A DNA stretch of 64,000 nucleotides from Peromyscus leucopus. Taxonomy: Eukaryota; Chordata; Mammalia; Rodentia; Cricetidae. How positions within the stretch are numbered: position 1 is the stretch's first letter; every line of letters begins with the position of its first letter. The DNA is taken from positions 141,549,819 to 141,613,818 of the forward strand of contig NC_051063.1 of assembly GCF_004664715.2 (NCBI RefSeq), given 5' to 3'. Shown piece by piece: positions 34,631 through 46,034 of the stretch. Below the pieces are notes generated by a model. It made no database searches. It was given only the letters and a program-made list of their open reading frames with translations, and was not told where the DNA came from. The translations under genes were made by a program, and so were the position numbers.

Positions 34631-36026
34631 TTGTGCGTGCTTTTACAGACCTGTGTGTTGTTAGGTGCACAGGTGACACAGAACTTTGTAATTCGTTTAC
34701 TTGGCACAGATTTTGCAGGATCTCCCACTCATGCTCACAGTACTGAACAACTACTTGTCAAGTCCATACATACACAGCCCTTGGGGGATAAACTGGCTTC
34801 CTTTCTTTCCTTCGTTTGATTATATCAAGTACTACCTAATTCTCATTCCTTTGACTTTCAAAAAAAAAAAAATGGTCGTGATGGTAGCAATGTGGAAATG
34901 TACCTTGATTGAGCTTCCCACAGAAGTGATTCCAGCACCAGCAACAAGCTTTTGTTAAAAGTGATAGATGATAACGAGTAGTAATTAGTCACTTGCCTAC
35001 AGGATACTAGACAAAATAGAAAGGGCTTTGTAGATTCTTGACAGAGAGGCTGTGGTAAATATTACAAAGCCTAGAAGAAGAGTGGTTCGGTTTTACCGGT
35101 TCTGTGGAAATAGGCTAGTACGCGGTCGATTTGGACAGGTGGAGACTAAGGTCAGAGAATTTGGGGTAGAGAAAGTAAGACAGGTGAAAATATAGATGGG
35201 TCAGAAAAATTCTGTAACTAAGGACAGCAGGCTGTACAGGGATGGACTATCAAGAATAAGGCTCGAGGAGGAGGGAATCCTTGTGCCCTGGTTCTTCCCA
35301 AGAGTATTTGGAGTGCGGCAATGTTAGACAAAAGCTTCTGAAGATGCACAAGGAACAACTCATGGATGGATGAAGAGGAAATGTTTGTTTTTCTTTATCT
35401 TTCTGTGTCTGGCTTATTTCACTTGGCAGACTGTCCTCCAATCTACCCCTGTCGTCCCAAGTATCCAAGTATTCTATTATGCTTTCAAAGGGTGTTTCCT
35501 TTATCTACTCAGGGACTGGTGAACACCCGGGTAAATTCCACATTTTGTGGATAGTGCTACAACAACATGGACGTAAACAAACCTCTCTGCCATGCTGATT
35601 TTGTTGTCAAATGACAAAGGTGAGCTCATCATACAGGAGCATCAGAGTCGCAAAACCCCCATCTATCTGCAGTGTCTGCAAAACTACTGTACGGTGAGGT
35701 AAGGTAAACAATCCTTTAGCAGTGGTGTGAAAATAGTGTCTATCATCACATCCCTGGATGGCATCAGGGGCTCATACATTCCTGGACCACAGCTTGAGAG
35801 TCACTCCCAGAAGATGAGAGCTCTAAAAAAAAAGGAACTTGCAACTCAGCCCAAACTAGAGACAATTTTTACTGTTTCAGTAATGAGATGTAACAACACC
35901 ATGGCCAAAAGCCTGCTCTGTATCTCATCAAATATTCAAGCAGCCTGCCATGAGCTGAGTGCTTGCTGCTTTCATTCATAGTCTCCAGTCCTTTCTAAAC
36001 GCACCTAATCTTCAATGTGACAGAAG
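34631..36026. other. Unique DNA, no gene seen
   Basis: No recognised repeat apart from a 13-bp A run at 34860. Open frames are short. Confidence 0.5.
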
Positions 36027-36292
36027 GAGGTGGGGCCTTTGGAAGTTTATGAGAGGCAATGTTGCTCTTCTAAGACATCCCAGAAAATGTCCTTGTCTCT
36101 GCTGTTGTGTGAGAATACAAGAAGAAGGTGTCTTCCATAAACGAGAAAGTGAAGCATATCAGACACACTAGTTCCTTCACCTTAGACTTTCCACCCACGA
36201 GAAGTGGAAGTCACAAATTTCTGTTGTTTGTAAGCCACTCAGTCTGCAGGGTTTTGATATAGCATCCTAACTGGACAATAACAGATCCTTGT
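36027..36292 (+). mobile_element. MLT1-type MaLR LTR
   Basis: 'ggaggtggggcctttggaag' at the 5' side and 'aaatttctgttgtttgtaag', 'ccactcagtctgcagggttt', 'gatatagcatcctaactgga' at the 3' side are the hallmark ends of MLT1 LTRs, which predate the rodent lineage. Confidence 0.78.
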
Positions 36293-36514
36293 AAGGTATG
36301 ACTTAAGATCTGTATTCTATAGACGAGAGATTGTAGTCTTTAAAACTTTAACTTATTATAACATACAGTACAAATTACTCTCAGGTCTGGATCCATATGA
36401 GATCTTTTGTATTTCAAATAGAAAACCTTGAGTCTAACCTGAAGGTCTACACCCAATTAAATAATGAAGGTCAGCTTTTAACCAACCCTATTTGCAAACC
36501 AATGGGACCAATAC

Positions 36515-36625
36515 TACTATCCATTTAATCCTAAAATGACTGCAAAATAAGGGTGTCATTATCGCCATTTTATACGTATGTATTCCATTTACAGAGATTA
36601 AATTGTTATATGAAGTCATAGAGTT
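36515..36625 (+). mobile_element. MIR/L2-type ancient repeat fragment
   Basis: 'ccatttaatcctaaaatgac' with 'ttatcgccattttatacgta' and 'tttacagagattaaattgtt' resembles the 'cattttacagatgagg' class of ancient repeats. Weak. Confidence 0.35.
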
Positions 36626-37109
36626 TGAGAGCAGAGAGAGAGAGAGAGTGGTGGCATCCAAACCTTTCTGGTACAAAAGCCAGGTTTGTTGCCTCCTGGA
36701 AGAATCACTATCCTCAAAAGACAATAATCAAATAATAGATAAGATTTATCAAATGGGACAACCATTCTATGAGATTTTATTCTTAACCCTAGCAGAAAAT
36801 GTCTTCTATATTTGGGACAACAGTCCTTGTTAAAGATTTTTAATAACAAAGAAACCTGCAGGGCACATGGGCATAAAAAGTTTCAGAAGACATGGATCAG
36901 GAACAGACACAGGTAGGAGCTCTGTGGGAGACTCGCTCCCACTTTTTCTCCCAGGGTACTCTTGAGGAGGGAGAAGTGAGAAATATTTAGATAGAAATAC
37001 AGAGGAAGAAAAACAAATAGAAATATAGGACAGCCTTGGGAGGGCCTGGATCAAAACCCACCAGCCCCTTCTATCTCTTCTAAAGGGCTTTTAAAAGAAT
37101 GCTAAGAGG

Positions 37110-37529
37110 TGGAGCTGTAGCTAGAGTTTTCCTGCCTGGCCCACAGTCAGGACAAATCTTTGTCACCCACCAGTTCCACAGCAGCTCAGACCCAACCAGG
37201 TAAACACAGAGACTCATATTGCTTACAAACTGTATGGCCGTGGCAGGCTTCTTGCTAACTGTTCTTATAGCTTAAATTAATCCATTTCCATAAATCTATA
37301 CCTTGCCACGTGGCTGGTGGCTTACCGGCGTCTTCACATGCTGCTGGTCATGGCGGCGGCTGGCTGTGTCTCTCTCCTCAGCCTTCCACTTCCCAGAATT
37401 CTCCTCTCTCCTTGTCCCAACTACTTCCTGCCTGGCCACCTACTTCCTGCCTGGCCACTGGCCAATCAGTATTTTATTTATTGACCAATGAAAACAATTT
37501 GACATACAGACCATCCCACAGCATGGAGC
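37110..37529 (-). mobile_element. Solo LTR of MYS-like class II element, with 6-bp target duplication
   Basis: The 408-bp LTR spans 37116-37523 and is bounded by TG...CA, with TGGAGC on both sides (37110-37115 and 37524-37529). A 6-bp duplication is typical of class II (ERVK-like) retroelements. On the minus strand it starts TGCTGTGGGAT, like the provirus LTRs at 44.3 and 47.0 kb, and shares their 'ggattaatttaagctataag' and 'gagtctctgtgtttacctgg' regions. No internal retroviral sequence is present, so this is the product of LTR-LTR recombination. Confidence 0.88.
37421..37458. repeat. 19-bp perfect tandem duplication inside the solo LTR
   Basis: CTACTTCCTGCCTGGCCAC occurs twice in a row (37421-37439 and 37440-37458), within what would be the U3 region in minus-strand sense. 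Confidence 0.97.
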
Positions 37530-39132
37530 AAAAGACCTCTCCCTAGCACAGGCAAGTGCAGACCCTTCCAAACACCTGGTAACCATGCATGTGGTCAATC
37601 CATCACCTGATGCAGCCCTGCTGTGTAAAGCAAGCTCAGATCTCACTAGGAAACCTTTGTGGGCTCCCACAGAGCTCCATGTTGGAAGCAGAGTGGACAG
37701 AACTGACCTCACCACAGGAGGTGGCAGTTCATGGTTGAAAGGAACAGTGACCTCATTATTTGAAAATCAAGATTCTTCATGTGGCTGCCAACACAAACGG
37801 TCCAATTCCTACCCATCCTCTCCTTGCCTTCTTTCTATACTCAATTTGACTAAAAAGTGGATGTCTTCCCGTCTTGTTCCCACCAGGAAGGATGCCTCAG
37901 GTTCTGCTCAAAGTAGTGAGATGTCATCAAGTTCCAAGGTCCACTATTTGCAATGCAAATATCCAGGTTTTGGCACAGGAGGTAGTTGTCTCCAGGAGAA
38001 ATGTGCTTAGTCCTGAAGCTGGAGCTTAGTGGAAAGGAAACAGATCCCTTCACAGTTTGCAGGGGTTTCAGATGTAACAAAGCAGAACAGAAGAGCTAGG
38101 AGCCCGGCACCCTTTGGGCACCATGGAATATAAATGCACCTAAACGCAACCAAGGCTGAACTGAGGGGAGGTGGCATTTCTAGGCTAAGATGGAGGGAGG
38201 GTGGTGAGTGGATGTTTCTCTGCCTATTCCGGATACCACTGGGGAGGCACTAACACTGTCAGGCCACACACCTGTCTACTTGGGCTGCCATTTGCATCCT
38301 CGGTGTTATGTCTGCAAAACTGTACTCTTCCATCTGGCTCAAGATTGGGGCGACTGGTTCTTACAGAAGGACCAGGCCTCTTTTCAGAAACAGTATTTGA
38401 CTGCTGAAGTTTCTGCGCATGCTCACAAGAATCCAGGAATCAGAGCGAGTCCAAACTGGGCAGACTCCTTTAGGGGTATAGACAGGATCATGGGCAGATT
38501 CTGGGAGTGGAATGATCTGAAATCTATCTTTCCCTTAGATGGCATTTGTTATTATTTTTCTAATCACCATCTCTGGAGAATTTTACTTCCTGGCAGTGGT
38601 GTGGAAGGAGACTGTCTTTACTCAGATCCCCAACGACCTCAAGTATGACACCAAATCCTTGCTCGTTTTCCAGGGAATTGATTTTTTTCCCCTTAGTTTT
38701 CTTTCTGAGTAACCTTTCATAAGGAAAATTTATCACTACTGAGAGATGAAATATAGCCAAATATTTTGTGTTGTAAATTATGTGATAAATACAGAAGGTA
38801 GGAAACAACAAAAAGAGCAGCTGTTCCTAGCCTCTCTAAATATCAAAATGCCTAGGAGTAAAAGCTCTATGGATTTTGTTGGGGGCTTTCCTAGCTCACA
38901 CAGTGCTGACAATATTGTAAGAATTAATTATAATCTCGCAAAGCAGGAAATAGCTTTAAATTCGGCTTCAGCCGTCACCCAGTGTATTGTGGAGAGTACA
39001 CCACCAGTGGGTTTCCAGCTGGGTAGAGGGGATGGCCAGATGTGCTTCAGTATTTCCAAAAATTACAGCACACACTTCACTTTTGTGTTCAGTATGAACA
39101 TTTCTACATATTTTGTGTATTATTAGTGTGTG

Positions 39133-39133
<1 letters not shown>
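37530..39133. other. Unique DNA, no gene seen
   Basis: Overlapping frames of 126-146 codons occur (37585-38010, 38208-38648, 38746-39126, all plus). They lack recognisable domains, and no matching splice or promoter pattern is visible. Confidence 0.45.
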
Positions 39134-39200
<67 letters not shown>

Positions 39201-39224
39201 CGCGCGCGCGCGCGCGCGCGCGCG
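39134..39224. repeat. (TC)n(TG)n(CG)n three-block microsatellite
   Basis: About 17 TC units, 13 TG units and 16 CG units follow each other without interruption. The 33-bp alternating CG block (39192-39224) is exceptional for a CpG-depleted vertebrate genome. It forms the tail of the minus-strand SINE at 39225. Confidence 0.97.
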
Positions 39225-39382
39225 AACTCGCACACGCACGCAGGGGTGCAAGTGTGAGTGTGAGTGTCAGAGGACAACTTTTAGGAGTCAGTTCTCTTCT
39301 ATCTACCATGAGTTACAGGATTGAACTCATGTTTGAGTGCCAAAGCATTTTTACCCACTCAGCTATCTCCTTGGCCAAAACC
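39225..39382 (-). mobile_element. B3 SINE, minus strand
   Basis: Plus-strand 'gtgtcagaggacaactttta', 'ttctatctaccatgagttac', 'aggattgaactcatgtttga' and 'cagctatctccttggcc' are the reverse of the B3 body, B box and A box. Tail orientation agrees with the microsatellite at lower coordinates. Confidence 0.8.
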
Positions 39383-39805
39383 TTTCTATTTCTAGATTTA
39401 CATAAAATTATTTAGATTTTTCTTTATTTTGTTATCTTTTGTTGATTCTTCTAGATTTCCCTATAAACTTTAGGCCCCTTTAAGTGAAGTGATTTGGAAA
39501 AACTTTTATAGATTTTTTTTGGACTGAATTTAGACAATATTTTATTCAACATTCAACCTTGCCCCATCTTGGGTGCAGGCAGAAGCATTAAGATCCTAGT
39601 GCAGCTTGCTCCTAAAGTCTTCGCATGTCTATTGATACAGATAGTGTTCAAAGCTGAAGGAGTCCTCATTTGTGAATGAGACACTCTAAACTAGAGAATA
39701 AATGCACATTTGTCTCCCCTTACAATACCCTTTCAACAATGATGCATAATATTAATGAGCCATTCCTGGGTACAAGACAATCACGATATATCACTAGGAC
39801 ATAAA

Positions 39806-39808
<3 letters not shown>

Positions 39809-39836
<28 letters not shown>
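39809..39836. repeat. (TG)n microsatellite
   Basis: About 14 pure TG units. Confidence 0.95.
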
Positions 39837-39838
<2 letters not shown>

Positions 39839-40338
39839 TACTGATGATAGTGTAACACTTTTTTTTTTAATTCTTAACAAGATAAAAACACTTTACTAAT
39901 TTCATCATGTTCTAAAATCAAACCTCAAAGAATAATTACAAAGAACTTTGAAGTTTTTTACATGGTCATTCTCCCTTTTTTTCTATTGTGTAAAGAAAGA
40001 CACCAGTGAAGTTACATGGGAAATATCTTTATTTGCTATAAAAAGTTGTTGCTTGCAGACAGAGGAGGATCATCTAAGGAGCAGATGTGGCCCTAGGACA
40101 TATTTTCAGAAATGTTACTGGGAGCTAAGATCAACCACAAGCCTGATCCTTCTCAATGCACAATTTTCTTTACCATTTCTTGAAATACTTTGCCTTCATT
40201 ACTGTAATTAATAAAGTCTCTACCCTGCCCTTTGTGATGTGGACTTTCAGTGGCTTATGGATTAAGGGCGCACCCTCTTGGCTCTGGACAGAAAAAGTCT
40301 CAAGTATGAAGACCACAAGGGCATCTAAACATTTAAGA

Positions 40339-40622
40339 GGAGTTGAAAGGATGAACGGTGCTGGTTAGTAGGTGGAAAAGTCACAGGCCATGGTTACCAG
40401 AGTTAGAATGGGCTTTATTAGAAAGAAGAGGGGATAGGAGGGAGAAATCAGGCCTGGCAGAGGTGGAGGAAGCGGGACAGAGCAGACAGCAGAGAGGGAA
40501 CAGAAAAAGGGAGGGTGGGGGTCCAAGTCCAACTTTTTAAGGCTGGTATGCAGTCGCCTGCTGATGATGTAAGGCGCCAGACAAGATCCCAAGCTGCGCA
40601 TGTACAGAATTCTAACAGGAGT
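40339..40622 (-). mobile_element. Solo LTR, minus strand, with 5-bp direct repeats
   Basis: The proposed LTR is 40344-40617 (274 bp). On the minus strand it starts TGTTAGAATTC and ends TTTCA. GGAGT flanks it on the plus strand at 40339-40343 and 40618-40622. In minus sense there is 'tgtacatgcgcagcttggga' (U3-like), a TTAAAAA box, a CT-rich stretch and AATAAA (40419-40414 reversed) about 70 bp before the end. This is complete LTR anatomy. The family is not identified. Confidence 0.65.
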
Positions 40623-40879
40623 AAGCTTAATTAGCTTAAAGCTTAAAATTGTGTTTGTGGGTTATTAAGGCACGCATGTGTGATTACTAGCATCTCTAAC
40701 TCAGAGGATTTTGCCTTGATTCTCTTGTATTCTTTCCTGGTTCCTTCCAGTGTTTCACTCCTGTCTAGAGCCGAGGAAGTCCTGAGTGAATATGTACTGT
40801 TGACATAGGCACAGTGTAATGGGTAGCAGTCCCAGCTTTGACCTGGAAGTACTACCCCCATTGATGCTTCAGTAACTGT

Positions 40880-41150
40880 CACACCTACAAGGCGGGGCCA
40901 AGACAGGAGCCCTTGAGACCCGAGATCCGGATGTGCCAGCCCTCTTGGTTCCTAGATCATGGACACTGGAGGTAGATTGAGCAGAGTTCTCCAGAGAACA
41001 CCTCTGGACTGCACTACACCTTTCCTAGGCCCTGTAACCTATCCCTTTACTTGTAAGTTACCCCTCAAAATAAACCTCCCTTTTAACTATGTGGAGTTGC
41101 CTTAATACTGCAACCAATAGCACAGCCATGGCAGGAATTCAATATCTCTG
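40880..41150 (+). mobile_element. Possible LTR fragment, plus strand
   Basis: 'gcactacacctttcctaggc' leads to AATAAA at 41069-41074 and a short segment 'taactatgtggagttgcctt' that resembles the end of rodent LTRs. Boundaries and target duplication were not found. Confidence 0.35.
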
Positions 41151-43592
41151 ATCCACAGAGATTGGCAAAGATTTCTCCACATGGGTTCAACTCAGAATGG
41201 CAACATTTGCCTTTGGTTCAAGCACAAGTATTTACAAATGTTTGACCACTGTGTGTAAGATCTAGCAACTGCAACTTCCACTCCATGGATATTTACAGCC
41301 TGAGACTATTCCCCTATAGAGAGCTAGCTCTGGGGAAAGAACCACTTTCCTCCCTGAGTTGCTGTGTATAATAAACACACCAGGGTTCAGGGATGCTGTG
41401 GAAGTTGATGCCCCTCCATTGGAGTGTGCACATCCCACTTGATCCAAGCTTTTCTGTGTCTACATCTGTCATTTCTTTAGTGTCTGTCCTTTCTCCACTT
41501 GCTCATTTGTTTCATGGCCCTGCTGGTCAGGGACCCATGCCACACAAGGACTTGGCCCACCCCCACACCCTTCTGTGTCTCATTGAGTTTATTTGGTTTT
41601 GTGGGTTTTTTTTTTTTTTTTTGAGTGTCCACACTGAAAACTGGTTTTACTGCTTGTACATCAGCCATGACCTCCTGGCTCACCAAGGAAGACAGGAACT
41701 GTGTCCTGGTAGGAGTTTAAACCCATACTTAGACTTCTACAACAGTGAGCGCCTCTTCCATGACTCTGGAGTTAGTATTTAGTCTTTCTAATGTCAGTTA
41801 AAGCAAGTAATTGTAAAACCATGAATGTATATGTAACATACATCATATCACAAACCATGTAAATTATCCAGCGAATGTAGATTACAAACTGACTAATCGC
41901 ATGGCTAGAAGGTAAAACACATTTCCCCCTATTTTTTCTACAACTTGTTGTATGCAATAGGTGATGAAGAAATTCTTGAGAAAAATCCATGACTCAAGAG
42001 CATGACTACAGAAGACATTAAAAAAGGGTTCGCCTTCAAACCTTGGTCTAGTGAAGACAATTGGTAAAAAAGGAGAGGAGAGTAATCCTAGAGAAAACAA
42101 AGAGTTGACAAGAAGCAATGACAAAACATCAGCTGAAATGGGAACCAGTTATTCCAGGATGGTACTCATAGTGTTCCCATTATGAAACTTAGGGCAAAGA
42201 AGGAACTGAATTTAAGTGACCTTGAAAATGTTCACTGACCAAAGAGGAAGAGATGCTTTGAAGAGCATTGCCAGAAATCTACTTATCATACCACATGATC
42301 AACATTTGTTATGCATTAACTTGGAAGTCTTGATTCAAAGCCCATTAGAATTTCCATTCCACTAATATTCAATAATAGCATAATAAAAGCAAATACATAA
42401 ATGCCTTATTACATGCCTGAGGGTTATTTAAGGATGATATTAAATAATAACATTGTCCCATGAATTAGAAGCAGTTTATCATTCTTGTCGTTGCTGAACC
42501 TAAAAATTGAATGTTGATTACAAATGCCAAATCACTTGAAATTCCAGCCACGATCCCTGACTCAACAGCCCCTAATGTGAAACATAGCTACATCCTAAGA
42601 TATGTCTTAAAGGCTCTGGGCTATGTTTTTACACTTCACTTAGATGGTGATGGGAATAGAGGAGTATGGGGACAGGAAATCTGAAAGAAGCAACCCTGGT
42701 GGCCCCTTGATCCACTGCCAAAGCCATTCCCTGTCTGCTTTTCATAGACAGTGGATTCTACATTCCTCTCCACTCTGTCTGTGGTCTCCATTAGAGATTC
42801 CACAGTTACTAGATAACGTTAAAGACTCATGTAGTGATCTTCACACTAATTGGACTGTAATGTATAGCCTCGGTCAAGCACGTCTTTCCCAGCCATCCTC
42901 TCTGCAGACAGCAATCAAGTCATTTACAGAAGATGCATTGGCTGTGGGCACCTTAGAGTAACCTTATGTTGCACTGGCCTTTTAGCAAAGAACACAATTA
43001 ATTTTGATACTGAAGGGCAATTAAGTGTGGTTAAAATGAGGATCTTTTGGAACACAGAATGTCAGAGACTGTGGAGGATATATTATTGCCTCAAATGTTT
43101 CGGGAGCCAACAAGCACACCCAGCTCTTGTTATTCCAAGTCTGGTTGCCAAATTCCCATTCCATTTCAGTACATGAGAACAGAAATGAACGGCTGCGTTA
43201 GCTGTGTTGCTATTCTGAAGGATTGCTTACATCAACTATTTAACCAGCTGTAGCTCCGAAAACACACGTTGTGTCTGGATACCTGTTATACTCATGCATT
43301 TGGAGAAACACCTACACAGACTTTTTAAAACACATGTGCCCCACTGTGGATAAGACACCATGTGTTACAACTTGCTCAAGCTAATTTCAGCTCAGAGGAA
43401 AACTTCCCAGAAAAATAGAAGTGTGTCTGCTTAAACATAGGACATTTGAAGAGTAGGAACATGATGTTCCACACCATTGAGAGAAGAAAGGATGAAGTGA
43501 TATCACAGTCAGTTAGAGGATAAAAGGGGAGAAAGTGGAGAAAGCCTGACTGTAAATTTGGAGGATACCTGTTTAAAACATCACTGGGTCAT
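41151..43592. other. Mostly unique DNA, no gene seen
   Basis: A further AATAAA at 41370-41375 with LTR-like surroundings is noted but not called. A T run lies at 41608-41624. Frames up to 129 codons (41393-41782) have no recognised domain. Confidence 0.45.
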
Positions 43593-43793
43593 GGGCTGGA
43601 GAGATGGCTCAGAGGTTAAGAGCACTGACTGCTCTTCCAAAGGTCCTGAGTTCAATTCCCAGCAACCACATGGTGGCTCACAACCATCTGTAATGAGATC
43701 TGCTGCCCTCTTCTGGCCTACAGTCATACATGCTGTATACATAATAAATAAATCTTTAAAAAAAATCTTTTAAAAAAAAAATCACTGGGCCAT
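43580..43793 (+). mobile_element. B2 SINE, well preserved, with target duplication
   Basis: The B2 body (43593-43780) starts 'gggctggagagatggctcag' with an intact A box, then the B box in 'gagttcaattcccagcaacc', and ends with AATAAATAAAT-type sequence and A-rich tails. Direct repeats ATCACTGGGTCAT (43580-43592) and ATCACTGGGCCAT (43781-43793) differ by one base. Its preservation makes it one of the younger inserts in the window. Confidence 0.95.
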
Positions 43794-43895
43794 TTCTAAG
43801 TACGTTTCTAACTGCTAATTAGCCTGTGACTTTTCTGAGTTTACTGGTTATAGCAATTTTTTCAGTGAACTCTGTATTAATCTCATTCATTATAT

Positions 43896-43897
<2 letters not shown>

Positions 43898-43941
<44 letters not shown>
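43898..43941. repeat. (GT)n microsatellite
   Basis: About 22 GT units, 105 bp beyond the B2 tail duplication and therefore separate from it. Confidence 0.97.
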
Positions 43942-43945
<4 letters not shown>

Positions 43946-44258
43946 TGCTAGTGGGCTTTCTTGTCAACCTATATAACGTAGATGCTTTTATTAAACAGAT
44001 GCTAATGTTATCTGAATACATGCATTGCAAGTATCTTTCCACGGGTTGTGGGTTTCTTGATTATGTCAACATATGATTAGAGTGTGGGTGGGTGCTGGTA
44101 GACATGCACCCTGATGTCATCAATTGGAATTGGATATTGCATATGCTATAATCAGTAAATTCCATAAGTTCATAATACTTCAGCAGTGTTGTAATAGCAG
44201 TTGGTTCCTGTCCAGTGTTTTTCATCCCCCCTTCTCAGCCACCACACTTCTAAAGCTT

Positions 44259-44332
44259 GAGGCTGAAGAGGTGGCTCAAAGGACAAAGTGTTGGTGTGAA
44301 AAAAATGAGGACCTACCTTTGGATCCCCAGGC
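44259..44332 (+). mobile_element. B4-like SINE, 5' half (split by the provirus)
   Basis: 'gaggctgaagaggtggctca' (A box) and 'tttggatccccagg' (B box) form the head of a tRNA-derived SINE that breaks off exactly at the LTR start. The body resumes after the provirus at 47451. Confidence 0.75.
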
Positions 44333-44768
44333 TGCTATGGAACAATTCTTTTCTATACTATGAAGATGTATTACTCCAGTTGGTTAATAAAAAGCTGTCA
44401 GACCAGTAACTGGCCAAGAATTTAGGTGGGAAAGCCAAACTGAGAACAATAGGAAGAAGGAGGACAGAGTCAGGAGAGACACCAGCCAGCCACCCAGGAA
44501 GCAAGACATACTAGAGGACAGGTAAAGTCAAGAGCCACATGGCGGTACATAGATTAATAGAAGCAAAGCAGGTTAATTTAAATTGTAAGAGCTAGGTAGT
44601 AATAAGCCTGAGCTATCAGCTGAGATTTTTATAATTAATATAAGCCTCTGTGTGGTAATTTGGAAAGTGGCTGCAGGGTATTTGGGAACAGGTGGTGGGG
44701 AATTCATATTCAGCCTCTGAGTCAGTTATTTGGGACCAGGAGATCTAGACAGGAAACATCCTTTTACA
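44333..44768 (+). mobile_element. 5' LTR of the provirus
   Basis: Starts TGCTATGGAAC and ends TTTTACA. Its start, middle ('taattaatataagcctctgt') and end align with the 3' LTR at 47013-47444 and with the solo LTR at 37116-37523 read on the minus strand. Confidence 0.85.
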
Positions 44769-44770
44769 TA

Positions 44771-44788
44771 TGGTGTTCCAACATGTGG
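44771..44788 (+). other. Decayed primer-binding site
   Basis: TGGTGTTCCAACATGTGG begins two bases after the 5' LTR. It resembles the lysine-tRNA-type binding sites of class II retroviruses, with several substitutions. This assignment rests on position and partial match. Confidence 0.5.
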
Positions 44789-46014
44789 CTGAAATTTCCA
44801 CATAAAACCTGACAAAGCTTAAAAAAGGATTCTAGACACACAAGAACAGAGTACAGCATGGCATCTTGGTAGCTGTATTTTCTCCTGTGGGCTCTGTTTG
44901 CTGGTGGCAAGCAAAAGCATGGCTCCTTTAAGAGATGGCTTCCTGGCTCAGTGCTAGCAATAAAAACAGGCAGCTCATTTAAGAGGCCCTACTACCAGAC
45001 ACTTATATGGTGTTTAAGAGCAGCTGGTGGCATGCTACTCAGTGGCAGCATGGAACTAGAGAGTTCCTAGAGTTGTGGTGGTAAACATGGCTCCCAGAGC
45101 TGGTGGTAAATGTGCTTTCACCATGAGACTAGACTCTCAGGGAACTGAGAGGTAGGGTCCAACACCAGCATGCCATGCTCTAAGTTACACAACAGTTTCT
45201 TTGCTCATGCAGACAGAAAAGTTCATAGATAAACAGTAAGGACAGATTCAGAGGGAGAAGTCCTCTAAATGGGTCATAATATATTTAGAAATATATGTAG
45301 GCTTGGGAGAGAGAAGAGAAAGAATATATACAGGCTTAGATTAAAAAATGTAGTTTTAAAATAAAGTCCTTAAAAAGGAATAGAGTAATTAAAAAATATA
45401 ATAAGCAACATAAAAGTGAAAAATACATAAAGAGTCTGGATACTGTATGTTATTATGCTCTCTTTGGATTTGGGGGCTGCTAAGAGACAACTGGATTATG
45501 AAAACTAATAGATTAAGCCAACCTATATATTTAAAAATATCTTGATTTCAAAATTGAAGTAAAAAATATGTTATTTTGGGGGAGAGGTTGTTTTTATCTC
45601 CATAGGAAGTGAGAGTCTATGGATTCATTCTGGGTTAAAGAAAATCAGGTTTGATCTAGGAAGACCCCCTGAAAATTCTCCCATGGCAATGGATGGCCCT
45701 GATGATCCAACATTTCAGAGCTCCTCTGTTGCAGTTTCCTCTGAGTTCTATATCCAGAACAGTTTTAAGGCTGCTGGCTGAGATAATCCAACCTCACAAA
45801 ATACTCCAGTCAGGACTTGACCATAATCTTAAATTTTCTCAGGGTCCCCCAAAGATGACCGGTACCCACAATCAACAGGAAGTAGTCTAGAGAACTAGGC
45901 CCATGTTCCCCAAAATAAATTATGAATATTTGTCATTGTTTAGGGGGATGGTTACAACTTGTTATGGATAATGGTCAGGAAAAAACAGAAGAGATTAGTC
46001 AGGAATCTTGTTCT

Positions 46015-46034
46015 AAAAAGAAAAAAAGGGGGAT
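46015..46034 (+). other. Internal polypurine tract-like sequence
   Basis: An A-run followed by GGGGG inside the element, about 1 kb before the 3' LTR. It looks like a second plus-strand primer tract, but could simply be a purine-rich patch. Confidence 0.35.

Noticed and set aside
34468..34819. Frames with poly-Gly or poly-Ala as a possible gene
   Set aside because: The homopolymer is the GGC array, and the flanking translation shows no domain or conserved context.
37303..37715. Frames around 37.3-37.7 kb as coding
   Set aside because: They lie in the solo LTR and its flank. The apparent G+C richness is that of the LTR.
38208..38648. 146-codon plus-strand frame as a gene
   Set aside because: No recognisable domain, no splice or promoter context, and another frame of similar length overlaps it. 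Chance is likelier.
41180..41470. A third LTR with AATAAA at 41370
   Set aside because: Only a polyadenylation signal and pyrimidine bias. No TG...CA ends, target duplication or similarity to the other LTRs.
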